From: Oscillatoriaceae cyanobacterium M33_DOE_052
Lineage (GTDB): Bacteria; Cyanobacteriota; Cyanobacteriia; Cyanobacteriales; Laspinemataceae
Direction: 5' to 3'
Assembly: GCA_015296065.1 (NCBI GenBank)
Contig: DVDU01000297.1
Location: 1 to 42,228, forward strand
DNA length: 42,228 bases
Position numbers and translations under genes: made by a program. Position 1 is the stretch's first letter, and every line of letters begins with the position of its first letter. Below, piece after piece: positions 16,832 through 26,523 of the stretch. The notes below the pieces were generated by a model that had not been told where the DNA came from, made no database searches, and worked only from the letters and a program-made list of their open reading frames with translations.

Positions 16832-17014
16832 TTAATCCACAATATTCACCCAACCGCGCCGCACACCGTGGATGATCCGTTTAATCATGCGATGCTCTTC
16901 TAAACTGAGGGGAGCTGCCGATAAACCGGTCAAAGTTTCCCACTCATCCTTAGATATGGTTTGGGAAACAGAGGCGCTCACGAACATTTCTTCTAATTGA
17001 GTAATAGAGGTCAT
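16832..17014 (-). CDS. Small conserved cyanobacterial protein, unknown function
   Basis: 60 residues, acidic N-terminal half and a basic helix near the C-terminus (EEHRMIKRIIHGVRRGWVNIVD). Small cyanobacterial proteins ending in a VRRGWV-(I/V)-VD motif exist; this resemblance is from memory and no function is known to me. The start is ATG at 17014. It stands alone between the hydratase-like gene (convergent) and a MITE-like element. Confidence 0.6.
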   Translation of the reverse strand: MTSITQLEEMFVSASVSQTISKDEWETLTGLSAAPLSLEEHRMIKRIIHGVRRGWVNIVD

Positions 17015-17156
17015 AAATACTACCTCCGAATCTGCTTATCCTTATGATGGCGATTAATCTTCTACATTTCCTCAGTAGGAATGCTTGTTTTTGCCTTCGC
17101 GATTCACGGAATTTTTTTCTCCGCAGATTCTCGATATTGTTATCCGTGTTTTTACC

Positions 17157-17510
17157 TATAGTAATTTCAATTAAGAATGAGACGGTCAATATTGCCCTCA
17201 CCCCCGTCCCCTCGACCAGGTAGGGAGAGGGGAGTGTGGGGATTGTGGGGAGTGTGGGGAGTGTGGGGAGTGTTGGGAGCGTGAGGAGTATGGGGAGTGT
17301 GGGGAGTGTCGGGAGTGTCGGGAGTGTCGGGAGTAATCTTCCCCCTCTTCCCCCTCCTCCCTCTCTTCCCCCTCCTCTCCCTCTTCCCGCTCTCCCCGCT
17401 CTCCCCTTTCTCCCTTTTTGGGAGAAAGGGGTTGGGGGATAGAGGGGGTTGGGGGATAGAGGGCAACTATGCAGGCACTTGGTGTCTCATTATTATTTGA
17501 ATTGACTATA
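17157..17510. mobile_element. MITE-like element, copy 2 (354 bases)
   Basis: Complete copy. The left end TATAGTAATTTCAATTAAGA and right end (TAATTATTTGAATTGACTATA-type) form terminal inverted repeats of about 28 bases with mismatches, both ending in TATA. Inside are a GCCCTCACCCC block, a run of 9-base tandem repeats and a CCCCTTTCTCCCTTTTTGGGAGAAAGGGG hairpin. The right half matches window bases 1-60. ORFs across it translate to low-complexity repeats and are not credible genes. Confidence 0.7.
17232..17333. repeat. 9-base tandem repeat (GTGTGGGGA type) inside the MITE-like element
   Basis: About eleven imperfect units of GTGTGGGGA, drifting to GTGTCGGGA toward the right. Strand asymmetry (G-rich top strand) makes G-quadruplex formation possible. 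It is absent from the copy at 24209-24360. Confidence 0.75.
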
Positions 17511-17731
17511 AATTCTACAGCTTGTTCTGAAAAATGTGGTACATCTTCAAATCCCGGATCCTCTCTGGTCGAGGAATTTAGGGTGAGGGGTCGAGAATGG
17601 CTGTACTAAGTCACTTTTGAACAAGGTGTACTGTACTAATTAACTTTTGAATAAGCTGTAATTGGTTCGGTTCTTAGTTGGGCTTTAGCCCAAAAAATAT
17701 TAGGTTTGCCCAACTACGAACCAACGCTAAA
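17511..17731. repeat. Repeats downstream of chlN
   Basis: Two degenerate direct copies of a GTACTAA-TACTTTTGAA-AAG-TGTA unit lie at about 17602-17660. A GTTGGGCTTTAGCCCAAAA to GCCCAACTACGAACC palindromic repeat follows at 17663-17722, next to the chlN stop. The latter may act as a terminator of the chl operon. No gene is seen. Confidence 0.5.
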
Positions 17732-19129
<1,398 letters not shown>

Positions 19130-19159
19130 CTAATTCTCCTCTTACTCGCTCAAAATTAA

Positions 19160-20419
19160 CTACAAATCTGCCAGCAGACTAGAACTTTCATCCTCATCCC
19201 CAGCGATCGCATCCAGGTCAACCATATCCCCCTCATCAGATTCTCCACCCAAGCCGAGGCCATCTAGACCGTCTAGACCATCGTCATCATCGCCACCGAG
19301 GCCATCGATGCCACCGAGACCATCGTCATCATCGCCACCGAGGCCATCGATGCCACCGAGACCATCGTCATCATCGCCACCGAGGCCATCAATGCCACCG
19401 AGACCATCGTCATCATCGCCATCTAGGCCATCGATGCCACCGAGCCCCTCGGCGTCATCATCGAGGCCATCCATGCCACCGAGCCCCTCGGCGTCATCAT
19501 CGAGGCCATCGATGCCACCGAGACCATCGGCGTCATCGTCGAGGCCATCCATGCCACCGAGATCATCGGCGTCATCGTCGAGGTCATCCATGCCACCGAG
19601 ATCATCGGCGTCATCGTCGAGGTCATCCATGCCACCGAGACCATCGGCGTCATCATCGAGGCCATCCATGCCACCGAGACCATCGGCGTCATCGGCACCG
19701 AGGTCCTCCATGCCACCCAGATCATCGGCGTCATCGCCACCGAGGTCATCCATACCACCGAGACCCTCGGCATCATCAGCACCCAGGTCATCCATGCCAC
19801 CCAGGTCCGTACTGGGTTCTTCCTCCTCATCGGCGAAAGACATAGCAGCGGCACCAACGGCGCCCACGGCTGCCACTCCCGCCACTGCGGCTACGGCTTG
19901 AGCAGTACCGCCCATTTTGGGCGCTGCCATTTCTGCCTCAGACTCATCACCCCACACGTCGGCGGCTTCTTCTTCTGCTGCCTTGGGCGGGAGTTTTGGT
20001 TCTGGGGCGGCTACCTCCGGTGGTTTGGCGGCGGCGGCTGGGACTGCCAGTTTTGGTTCTGGGGCGGCTACCTCCGTTGGTTTGACGACGGGGGTGGGCT
20101 GTTCAGTTTTAGCCGCCTGTGGGATTTCTCTAGCCTCGCCTTTGCTCAGAGCCATTTCTGGGTCAAAATGCAGACCCAAAACCTCAATCAGCTTGTCGGC
20201 ATCGGGATTGAGTTGGGAAAATGGGAGCATCAACTGGGCCAGCTTGGGTTCGATCGCATTCATGGCGCCCAAGATGAAGTAGGCGCTTGGACGGCGGCCC
20301 CCGTCGGGGGTTTTTACCGGTGCTACCTGCATATGCAGGGTTAACCAGTCCTGGTTGGTTTGGAAATACTGCAACCACTTCTGCTTGAGGGCGCTGCTGA
20401 ATTCTTCAAAAAAAGCCAT
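19160..20419 (-). CDS. DUF5331 protein with long acidic Gly-rich repeat
   Basis: The protein has 419 residues. Residues 1-90 are the conserved DUF5331 part (EEFSSALKQKWLQYFQTN, then GRRPSAYFILGAMNAIEPKL). Residues about 100-200 are a Pro/Ala/Glu linker with a short hydrophobic alanine stretch (AVAAVAGVAAVGAVGAAA). From about 205 to 395 there are some 14 units of 13-14 residues of the type GLGGMDGLDDDAD or GLGGIDGLGGDDDD, strongly acidic, then a DLDAIAGDEDE tail. A DUF5331 gene between chlL and chlN recurs in cyanobacteria, suggesting a link with the dark reductase, but no function is established to my knowledge. The repeat is nearly as conserved at DNA level. Confidence 0.85.
   Translation of the reverse strand: MAFFEEFSSALKQKWLQYFQTNQDWLTLHMQVAPVKTPDGGRRPSAYFILGAMNAIEPKLAQLMLPFSQLNPDADKLIEVLGLHFDPEMALSKGEAREIPQAAKTEQPTPVVKPTEVAAPEPKLAVPAAAAKPPEVAAPEPKLPPKAAEEEAADVWGDESEAEMAAPKMGGTAQAVAAVAGVAAVGAVGAAAMSFADEEEEPSTDLGGMDDLGADDAEGLGGMDDLGGDDADDLGGMEDLGADDADGLGGMDGLDDDADGLGGMDDLDDDADDLGGMDDLDDDADDLGGMDGLDDDADGLGGIDGLDDDAEGLGGMDGLDDDAEGLGGIDGLDGDDDDGLGGIDGLGGDDDDGLGGIDGLGGDDDDGLGGIDGLGGDDDDGLDGLDGLGLGGESDEGDMVDLDAIAGDEDESSSLLADL
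19250..19810 (-). repeat. Tandem 39-42 base coding repeats in the DUF5331 gene
   Basis: On the plus strand the unit reads CCACCGAGACCATCGGCGTC-like, repeated about 14 times with small variations. Units near 19300-19430 are nearly identical to one another, which suggests recent expansion by slippage or unequal crossing over. Repeat number should vary among strains. Confidence 0.85.
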
Positions 20420-20538
20420 AGTTTACCTCCCGAGAGTTGCTGAAATTAAGTCAGATTTTGCTGGTTGTTGAGATTACTCCTGCATGATACTGCTTTCTCA
20501 GCAACCCCTCCATCTCGGAAGTATCCTCCCGTATCCCT

Positions 20539-21405
20539 TTACACCATCATCAGGTCTAGGGCTTCTTCTTCCGTGGGGACAGGAGCCTTGCCGGGATTGA
20601 GGTAGAAGTCCGACAGCAAGGTAAACAGCTCCCGATCGGGCGAGTCATTCGGCACCACCCCTTCGGGACGGGACAAAATTTGGTCAGCGATATTCAAGTA
20701 GTAATCGCACACGTAATTTAAAGACGGGTCGCTCTCCGCCATCTCAAACAGCGTTTTGCCCTTCACCCGAGAAACCCGGATATCTTCAATCAGGGGCAAA
20801 ATCTCCAATACTGGCATCGGCACCGAGTCCACATACTTATCAATCAGGTCCCGTTTTGAGGTGCGATTGCCAATCAACCCCGCCAGACGCAAGGGGTGAG
20901 TCCGGGCTTTTTCCCGCACCGAGGCAGCGATCCGGTTCGCCGCAAACAAAGCATCAAAGCCGTTGTCCGTAACGATTAAGCAATAGTCCGCATAATTCAG
21001 GGGCGCGGCAAAGCCACCACATACCACGTCGCCGAGGACATCAAACAGAATCACATCATATTCATCAAAGGCGTTCAGTTCTTTGAGTAGTTTTACCGTC
21101 TCGCCCACAACGTAGCCACCGCAACCCGCACCAGCCGGAGGTCCCCCAGCTTCCACACAATCGACGCCGCCGTAGCCCTTGTAAATTACATCTTCCGGCC
21201 ACACGTCTTCATAGTGGTAATCCTTTTCTTGCAGGGTGTCAATGATGGTGGGAATCAGGTAGCCCGTGAGGGTGAAGGTGCTGTCATGCTTCGGGTCACA
21301 CCCGATTTGTAGCACTTTCTTCCCCCGCTTCGCCAGGGCCACAGAAATATTACAGCTAGTTGTAGATTTACCGATGCCGCCTTTTCCGTAAACTGCTAGT
21401 TTCAC
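20539..21405 (-). CDS. chlL: Light-independent protochlorophyllide reductase iron-sulfur ATPase ChlL
   Basis: NifH-like homodimer that carries electrons to ChlN-ChlB with ATP hydrolysis. It has 288 residues. The P-loop GKGGIGKST is at residues 7-15. Cys95 and Cys129 bind the bridging [4Fe-4S] cluster, and the switch region [12 protein letters not shown] follows residue 35. It is the first gene of the minus-strand chlL-DUF5331-chlN operon. Oxygen sensitivity of the cluster is a property of the family. Confidence 0.98.
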   Translation of the reverse strand: MKLAVYGKGGIGKSTTSCNISVALAKRGKKVLQIGCDPKHDSTFTLTGYLIPTIIDTLQEKDYHYEDVWPEDVIYKGYGGVDCVEAGGPPAGAGCGGYVVGETVKLLKELNAFDEYDVILFDVLGDVVCGGFAAPLNYADYCLIVTDNGFDALFAANRIAASVREKARTHPLRLAGLIGNRTSKRDLIDKYVDSVPMPVLEILPLIEDIRVSRVKGKTLFEMAESDPSLNYVCDYYLNIADQILSRPEGVVPNDSPDRELFTLLSDFYLNPGKAPVPTEEEALDLMMV

Positions 21406-21658
21406 GCTTTTGCTCTCCGTTACTGGCTTTTTATATTTCGCAAAGAATCTGGTTGTTTTGTCTTTAAACTTTGATGCCTTTACCTAGGCTGCTGTTTGCA
21501 TTATTGTCCAAGCGCCCCATAAGAGTAAATAGTCTCTCGAAACAACCGGGGGTTTAAATCGCTAAAATCCAGTGTATATCAAATCATCAGCGATTAATTA
21601 CCGTTGATGATTCCTGGCAAGCCCTAAAAATCCTAATTTATCAAGTTTATGTAATTAA

Positions 21659-21687
21659 ATTATAAAATTAGTTACAATAAACAAAAA
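21659..21687 (-). promoter_or_regulatory. Possible promoter of chlL
   Basis: The minus strand reads TTTTTG (21687-21682), a 17-base spacer, then a perfect TATAAT (21664-21659). It lies in an AT-rich block about 255 bases before the chlL start. The -35 box is weak. Confidence 0.4.
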
Positions 21688-21699
21688 AATATCTTAAGG

Positions 21700-21805
21700 T
21701 TAGTAGTTGGGCTACACCTACAGCCCAATCTTGGGTTTGTAGTTGGGCTTCAGCCCAAAAAACGCTAGGTTTTGGATGGCTAAAGCCCAACTACGAGCCA
21801 ATTAA
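21700..21805. repeat. GTAGTTGGGCTTTAGCCC-type repeat cluster
   Basis: Three related segments (GTAGTTGGGCTACACC, GTAGTTGGGCTTCAGCCC and GCTAAAGCCCAACTACGAGC) are arranged as direct and inverted copies. The 513-base gap between chlL and the membrane protein gene holds this cluster and the AT-rich promoter block but no gene. Confidence 0.6.
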
Positions 21806-21918
21806 GGGGCCCAAGGCCACGAGCCAGCATTCCTGCGGGACTAGGTTTGTGAATAATTATCAAGAATCGGATTTTAGGCGAGATTCTCTGGGGTGGGGAA
21901 TGGGCAGAGGGGGAGGGC

Positions 21919-23055
21919 TTAAATCTTGAAAAACCATTGCTGGCGGTACATCCACAGCAAAATCAGCCACCAGAGCAAGACAGTGGCGATCGCAAAACAC
22001 AACGAGCCATTCATCTGGCCCGCCCAAGAGACAAACAGGTGTTCATAAATCCAGGTTTTCAAACTGGGGGCGTCTTCACCGCTACCCAAGCGATAGGTAA
22101 TGAGAATGCGAGCCAAGAAGCCAGAACCCACAAAAGCAAAAATCGCATTTAATCCCATCACCTCAAACGACCAACCCCACTGGCGCCAGTGGCGCACCTC
22201 GATCGCCTCGTAAATTGCCGCCAGCAGCAGTAGCGCCCAACCAGCGCTAAATAGCACATAAGAACTGGTCCACAGTTGCTTATTAATCGGGAAGACAAAC
22301 CCCCACAACTGCCCCACCACCAAACAGCTCAGACCAAATAACACCAGTTGCCAGCTTGTGGCTGTCACTCTGGGCTGGCGGCGCAGCCATTCCCCGGTAA
22401 AATAGCCCACCAACACAGTCACAGCGGCGGGAATGGTACTAAACAGACCCTCTGGGTCAAAACCGATATCCCGGTTTAGCAAATGGTCTTTGGTGAGAAT
22501 GAGACGGTCAATAAAAGCCCCAAAGTTACCTTCTGGGGACAAGTCCCCAGGGCCAAAACCCGGAACTGGCACCAATACCATCGCCCCCCAATAGGCGAGG
22601 AGCAGTCCCGAAGCCAAGGCCCATTGATGCTTCGGGGATAACTTCAGTATCCCTAGGGCAGCAATGATATAAGCTAAGGCGATGCGCTGCAACACTCCCA
22701 GGATGCGCAGGGTGGACCAGTCGGGCACCATACCGTTAAACAGCCAATTCAAGACCGAGGTAGAAGCGTTGAGTCCCACCCCGAGGGCGAATAAGAGAGC
22801 GCCTCGCCGCAGAATGCGCCAGTAAACTGAGGTAGCTGGGGGGAGTTCGGCGTGCTGATATTTGCCCAAAGAGAAAGTCATCGCCACGCCGACGATGAAG
22901 AGGAAGCTAGGAAATACCAGGTCTGTGGGGGTGAAACCGTGCCACTCGGCATGGCGGAAGGGGGGATATACCCATTCCCAGCTACCGGGGTTGTTGACCA
23001 GGAGCATAGTGGCGATCGCGATGCCCCGAAACACATCCAGGGAAGTCAGGCGCAT
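21919..23055 (-). CDS. Integral membrane protein of the HGSNAT-like (DUF5009) acyltransferase family
   Basis: 378 residues with about ten hydrophobic segments. The N-terminal signature RLTSLDVFRGIAIATMLLVN, then PSWEW-like region, FRHAEWHGFTPTDLVFPSF and FLFIVGVAMTFSL match bacterial relatives of heparan-alpha-glucosaminide N-acetyltransferase. These are thought to acetylate sugars across the membrane, possibly for cell-envelope glycans. Substrate is not indicated here. It is divergent from menB (170-base gap) and has no co-directional partner nearby. Confidence 0.85.
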   Translation of the reverse strand: MRLTSLDVFRGIAIATMLLVNNPGSWEWVYPPFRHAEWHGFTPTDLVFPSFLFIVGVAMTFSLGKYQHAELPPATSVYWRILRRGALLFALGVGLNASTSVLNWLFNGMVPDWSTLRILGVLQRIALAYIIAALGILKLSPKHQWALASGLLLAYWGAMVLVPVPGFGPGDLSPEGNFGAFIDRLILTKDHLLNRDIGFDPEGLFSTIPAAVTVLVGYFTGEWLRRQPRVTATSWQLVLFGLSCLVVGQLWGFVFPINKQLWTSSYVLFSAGWALLLLAAIYEAIEVRHWRQWGWSFEVMGLNAIFAFVGSGFLARILITYRLGSGEDAPSLKTWIYEHLFVSWAGQMNGSLCFAIATVLLWWLILLWMYRQQWFFKI

Positions 23056-23225
23056 AAACAGCTTGAGTTAATTAGGTATGAGGGGCTGACCAAATAGCTA
23101 CAGCCGGGAAACTCTCCCAAATATACACTCCGGGCAGCAATTGGCGAAGTCAACGACAAAAAGCACCTCAAAATGGGGTTTAATACTGGCATTCCAGATT
23201 GTCCCGGGGAGGGGAAAATCAGGCA

Positions 23226-24059
23226 ATGGAAGTGCAATGGCAAACCGCGAAAACTTACGAAGACATTATTTATCAAAAAGCCGAAGGCATGGCCAAAATT
23301 GCCATCAACCGGCCACATAAAAGGAATGCCTTTCGCCCGAAAACAACCTTTGAGCTATATGATGCTTTTGCCGACGCTCGGGAGGATCCCCAGATCGGCG
23401 TCATCCTGTTTACTGGTGTCGGTCCGCACACCGATGGCAAATATGCTTTCTGCGCCGGTGGAGATCAGACCGTGCGGGGGGAAGCGGGTTATGTGGATGA
23501 TGGTGGCGTCCCCCGGTTAAACGTGCTGGACTTGCAGCGGCTGATTCGATCGCTGCCGAAAGTGGTCATTGCCTTGGTGGCGGGATATGCGATCGGTGGC
23601 GGTCACGTTCTCCACGTCATCTGCGACCTGACGATCGCCGCCGATAATGCCATTTTCGGCCAGACCGGTCCCAAAGTGGGCAGTTTTGACGGCGGTTTTG
23701 GCGCCAGCTATCTAGCGCGACTCGTGGGGCAAAAAAAGGCACGAGAAATCTGGTTTCTTTGCCGCCAGTACAATGCCGCAGAAGCTCTAGAAATGGGTTT
23801 AGTTAACTGCGTCGTCCCCGTGGAACAGTTAGAAGCCGAGGGAATTAAATGGGCAAGAGAAATTTTGACCAAGAGTCCCCTCGCCATTCGGTGTTTGAAA
23901 GCCGCGTTTAACGCCGAGTGCGACGGTCAAGCCGGGATTCAGGAATTGGCAGGCAATGCCACTTTGCTCTACTACATGACCGAAGAAGCCGCCGAAGGCA
24001 AACAGGCTTTTCTGGAAAAACGCCCCCCTGACTTTGGCTCATTTCCCTGGCGACCCTAA
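23226..24059 (+). CDS. menB: 1,4-dihydroxy-2-naphthoyl-CoA synthase
   Basis: Crotonase-family enzyme of the phylloquinone pathway; it cyclises o-succinylbenzoyl-CoA to dihydroxynaphthoyl-CoA. Phylloquinone serves photosystem I. The start at ATG 23226 is preferred over the open frame from 23199: it follows GGAGGGG and gives the family's N-terminus ([17 protein letters not shown]), 277 residues. Seen are [11 protein letters not shown], the oxyanion-hole region [25 protein letters not shown], and [20 protein letters not shown], all typical of MenB. It is monocistronic, with a strong bidirectional hairpin 372 bases downstream. Confidence 0.95.
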   Translation: MEVQWQTAKTYEDIIYQKAEGMAKIAINRPHKRNAFRPKTTFELYDAFADAREDPQIGVILFTGVGPHTDGKYAFCAGGDQTVRGEAGYVDDGGVPRLNVLDLQRLIRSLPKVVIALVAGYAIGGGHVLHVICDLTIAADNAIFGQTGPKVGSFDGGFGASYLARLVGQKKAREIWFLCRQYNAAEALEMGLVNCVVPVEQLEAEGIKWAREILTKSPLAIRCLKAAFNAECDGQAGIQELAGNATLLYYMTEEAAEGKQAFLEKRPPDFGSFPWRP

Positions 24060-24208
24060 TATGGCAGCAACTGCCAGGGGAGGGTTGGTCTAGGTGTGGG
24101 TCCCCAGCCACAGATATCAGCCGTACAGGCTCCTAGGTCTTCCCCAGACTTCCAAACAAAATCGCATCCCCAAAAGGGGAGCGAAGAAGGGCGAAGCATC
24201 CCAGCAAT

Positions 24209-24360
24209 TATAGTCATTTCAAATAGAAATGAACCACTCGAGATTGCCCTCACCCCCATCTCCTTTTCTCTCTCCCCCCCTTTCCAAGGGGGGTAGGGGG
24301 GATGGAGAGGGGACGGGGGTGAGGGCGGAGTCAATCCCATTCTTACTTGAAATGACTATA
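24209..24360. mobile_element. MITE-like element, copy 3 (152 bases)
   Basis: The left end TATAGTCATTTCAAATAGAA and right end TTCTTACTTGAAATGACTAT are near-perfect terminal inverted repeats. Inner arms (GCCCTCACCCCCATC and GACGGGGGTGAGGGC) extend the pairing, so the whole element folds into one long hairpin with a CCCCCCCTTTCCAAGGGGGG tip. Same family as 17157-17510 and 1-194 but shorter and without the 9-base repeats. It is in the menB downstream region. Confidence 0.75.
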
Positions 24361-24430
24361 GTTCTTTGGTTTTCGCCGCTCGATATCTGTCGGGATGCTT
24401 CGCCCCTACTCCGTGACATCCACCCAAAGC

Positions 24431-24462
24431 AAAATAGCATCCCCAAAATGGGATGCTATTTT
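24431..24462. terminator. Strong bidirectional intrinsic terminator
   Basis: Perfect 13-base arms (AAAATAGCATCCC and GGGATGCTATTTT) with a CAAAAT loop and T-run on the right, A-run on the left. It sits between the convergent genes menB and the Cys-rich protein gene, so it can serve both. Confidence 0.8.
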
Positions 24463-24606
24463 TTCTTGCTTAGTAGATGCGCTCACGAAAGTTAAGTTTT
24501 ATAAATTTCTGCCAATCTGTTGTAGTCACGGGCAAGTTTGAAGTGATTTCAACTAAATTCGCCCTACCTCGGCAACAGCAATTTTCCTTTAAGGATATTT
24601 ACTTAT

Positions 24607-24954
24607 TTACACCAACATCGCTTTGGCATCGCGGAGCGCGGGTTGGCGAGTCGCATCCGCAGCAGCACCGGGGAATTCGGTTGATTTTAAAGAACGTTCT
24701 AAAGATAGGATGTCTGGCAGCACCAGAGTTTGGGGGGGCCAGTTGGCGATCGTCCCATAGGCAACCCCCACAGCGGCGGTGACGGCTTCTGTATTTTCCC
24801 AAGATGGCGCAAACGGTGGGATCGCCAAGCAGCAAGCCTTCCACTTGCTTTGCACGGGGACACCCAGTTGCTGGCAATGTCCACCCCGCCGCCCCTCGGG
24901 AGTGAAGTACCGGCAATACCGACATGCGGATGCAAAGCAATTTGATGCGCTCAT
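24607..24954 (-). CDS. Conserved cyanobacterial Cys-rich protein, unknown function
   Basis: 115 residues. The N-terminal half has Cys at 6, 11, 14, 27, 41 and 42, in CRYCRYFTPEGRRGGHCQQL and VPVQSKWKACCLAIPPFAPSWE. A CxxC plus a spaced Cys suggests metal binding, zinc or iron-sulfur. I recall a cyanobacterial family with near-identical CRYCRYYTPEGRRGG, function unknown. The C-terminal half (about 55-115) shows no domain and may be disordered. The overlapping minus-strand ORF at 24599-24940 is a frame shadow. The upstream flank has only a weak Shine-Dalgarno. Confidence 0.75.
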   Translation of the reverse strand: MSASNCFASACRYCRYFTPEGRRGGHCQQLGVPVQSKWKACCLAIPPFAPSWENTEAVTAAVGVAYGTIANWPPQTLVLPDILSLERSLKSTEFPGAAADATRQPALRDAKAMLV

Positions 24955-25696
24955 ATGGGTTTCTCTTAAAAATCTGCTTTCTTTATTATCAGGGTATCCT
25001 CATATGAGCCCGGAAGCTGGCAAACGATTCTGGCTTGAGGGTTTCAGCGATCCCCAATCAATTTAAAAATTTATATTGTTTTTATATTTTCGTTAAATTT
25101 CGATACAATTGCCTATAGTAAATCAATTCTCGCATCAGGCGGTAACATATCGTTTTCGACCAAAGCTAAACGGGGATCAAGCTAAACCTTAAGCGCTACC
25201 AGGTCTGATAAAGCATAGTTTTAGGGGAAATCAGGGGAGAAAATATGCCCGGATTTTTCAGACCTGCTGGGATGGGGGTGGCGGCAATGACTGCGGGGAA
25301 ACAGCAGCGGAGAAATCGGGATGCTCTCTCCTATGGCGATCGTGGTGGATGGGTTGAGTCGCAGTGGCGGGCTGGTATTAGAGAGTGCCCGCCCGTGAGA
25401 GGATATCTGGGATGATGAGGGTTAATTTTGCCCAGAGGTGAAAAAGGGAAATTGTCTGTAATCAAGATAATTATGGCAGTAAACCGGGGCTAACTGAGTG
25501 GGGATCGCTTTTGCTCGCCCCTTAATAAAGTCATAAGGCTGATGCTTCTGTAGGCGAGTTGGCTCTGGACCGGTTTTATCCCCATCCCCACCGTTCCCGC
25601 CTGCCTAGGGGTTAAATACACGATAAGAGGTTTTTTGTCAATAAGTAGAAAGCGGCAATGGTTATCTCGGGTAGTGGTGGCTGGGGAAAAAGCTAT
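24955..25696. other. Intergenic stretch with one weak small-ORF candidate
   Basis: 742 bases between the Cys-rich protein gene and the DciA-type gene (both minus strand). An AT-rich block at 25066-25120 contains a TACAAT -10-like box. The stretch 25495-25640 is GC-rich and could fold, but I could not match it to a known RNA (6S, SRP, tmRNA or RNase P). Otherwise no recognisable feature apart from the small ORF below. Confidence 0.4.
25245..25415 (+). CDS. Candidate 56-residue ORF, unrecognised
   Basis: The ATG follows AGGGGAG at 5 bases, a strong ribosome-binding site by the standard of this window. The product begins MPGFFRPAGMGVAAMTAG and is rich in Arg and Gly, with no membrane segment or known motif. 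It lacks homologue recognition and could be chance; the ribosome-binding site is the only support. Confidence 0.25.
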   Translation: MPGFFRPAGMGVAAMTAGKQQRRNRDALSYGDRGGWVESQWRAGIRECPPVRGYLG

Positions 25697-26302
25697 TTAC
25701 TCGGACAAATCTGGTGGGACAGGAGAAACTGGCTCATTTGACCATGCTTTAGTGGCACAGAGGGCGCAAACCGACCAGCGATCGAGTTCCCCCGGTGGAG
25801 TGGGAGATTGACAAGTGGGGCAAAGGGGAAGACTGCCCCCAAGCTGCTGTAGTCGAGCTGCCCACTGTTGAAAAGCCGCCTGGGCTGACAGGGGCGATTT
25901 ACCCCCAGCCTCAATTTCCGCCAATCTCATATGGCCAATGCGGCTGGGATGTTCCCGCCATAATGTTTCCGGGTCAACTACCCTGGGCGGGCTGCTCGGT
26001 TCAGTTTCTGTCCAACTGCGGGTAGAAAACTTGATATCCACCACCTCCGGCGATAGGTGGGAATTTAACTTAGCTAAAATTTGCCGTCTTCGCATCGTCA
26101 GGTCCTGAGACAAAGTTGCTGAGGATGTGGCTACCCATAACACCCGCCGATCGTCTATCCCCAAGGGGCGGGCTTGGCGTGCCACTGCTGGACCCACCAC
26201 CGCCCCCCAGCACTGCAATAAATGCCGATATTCCTGTAGTCGCTGTCCCAGTGCGTCCCCTCCCCAAGCTCGCAAAACCTTAGCCAGCGAGTTAAAATCC
26301 AT
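25697..26302 (-). CDS. DciA-type (DUF721) protein with C-terminal zinc-binding motif
   Basis: Probable replicative helicase loader/operator of the DciA family, which acts with DnaB in bacteria lacking DnaC. The start at 26302 (MDFNSLAKVLRAWGGD) follows GGGAGG and removes an unlikely 11-residue extension. Residues about 1-100 are the DUF721 fold with W and LQCWGAVVGPAVARQARPL, LWVATSSATLSQDL, RRRQILAKLN. A middle region of about 50 residues is unassigned. The C-terminus has CPTC and CALC 18 residues apart, a zinc-ribbon-like pair that the core family lacks. No dnaB is in the window. It is divergent from the SPOR gene. Confidence 0.8.
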   Translation of the reverse strand: MDFNSLAKVLRAWGGDALGQRLQEYRHLLQCWGAVVGPAVARQARPLGIDDRRVLWVATSSATLSQDLTMRRRQILAKLNSHLSPEVVDIKFSTRSWTETEPSSPPRVVDPETLWREHPSRIGHMRLAEIEAGGKSPLSAQAAFQQWAARLQQLGGSLPLCPTCQSPTPPGELDRWSVCALCATKAWSNEPVSPVPPDLSE

Positions 26303-26523
26303 TTTTAATCCTCCCAAACCTGGATACTGCCCCACCTATCCCCAGCCATCACTGGCAAGATAGCATAGGGTGCCCGGGCGAAATCTCTGGAAAAACTCTC
26401 AGCAGTGCCATAGTATTTCCATGCTGGGGCACAATAAAACCAGAGCCAGCAAAAAGCCCACGGGGGAAAGCACCAACCTCCCCACACCTAGGATGAAATT
26501 GCCAGAATTAATTTTGTGCTGCT

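Noticed and set aside
17232-17333. CRISPR array
   Set aside because: Units are 9 bases with no spacers; it is a simple tandem repeat.
17167-17466. 99-residue minus-strand ORF with TPDTPDTPHTPH repeats and its plus-strand partners
   Set aside because: They are translations of the MITE-like element and its 9-base tandem array; low complexity in all frames, no ribosome-binding site.
19250-19810. RTX-type calcium-binding nonapeptides in the acidic repeat
   Set aside because: The units lack the GGxGxDxUx pattern; spacing and Gly positions differ.
19308-19901. Plus-strand 197-residue Pro/Ser-rich ORF opposite the DUF5331 gene
   Set aside because: It is the antisense shadow of the acidic repeat; the minus-strand frame has the conserved DUF5331 N-terminus and sits in the chl operon.
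24599-24940. 113-residue ORF overlapping the Cys-rich protein gene
   Set aside because: Same strand, different frame; the 24607-24954 frame has the conserved-looking Cys motif.
25495-25640. 6S, SRP or other known RNA
   Set aside because: GC-rich and foldable, but no diagnostic sequence of a known RNA family could be seen by eye.
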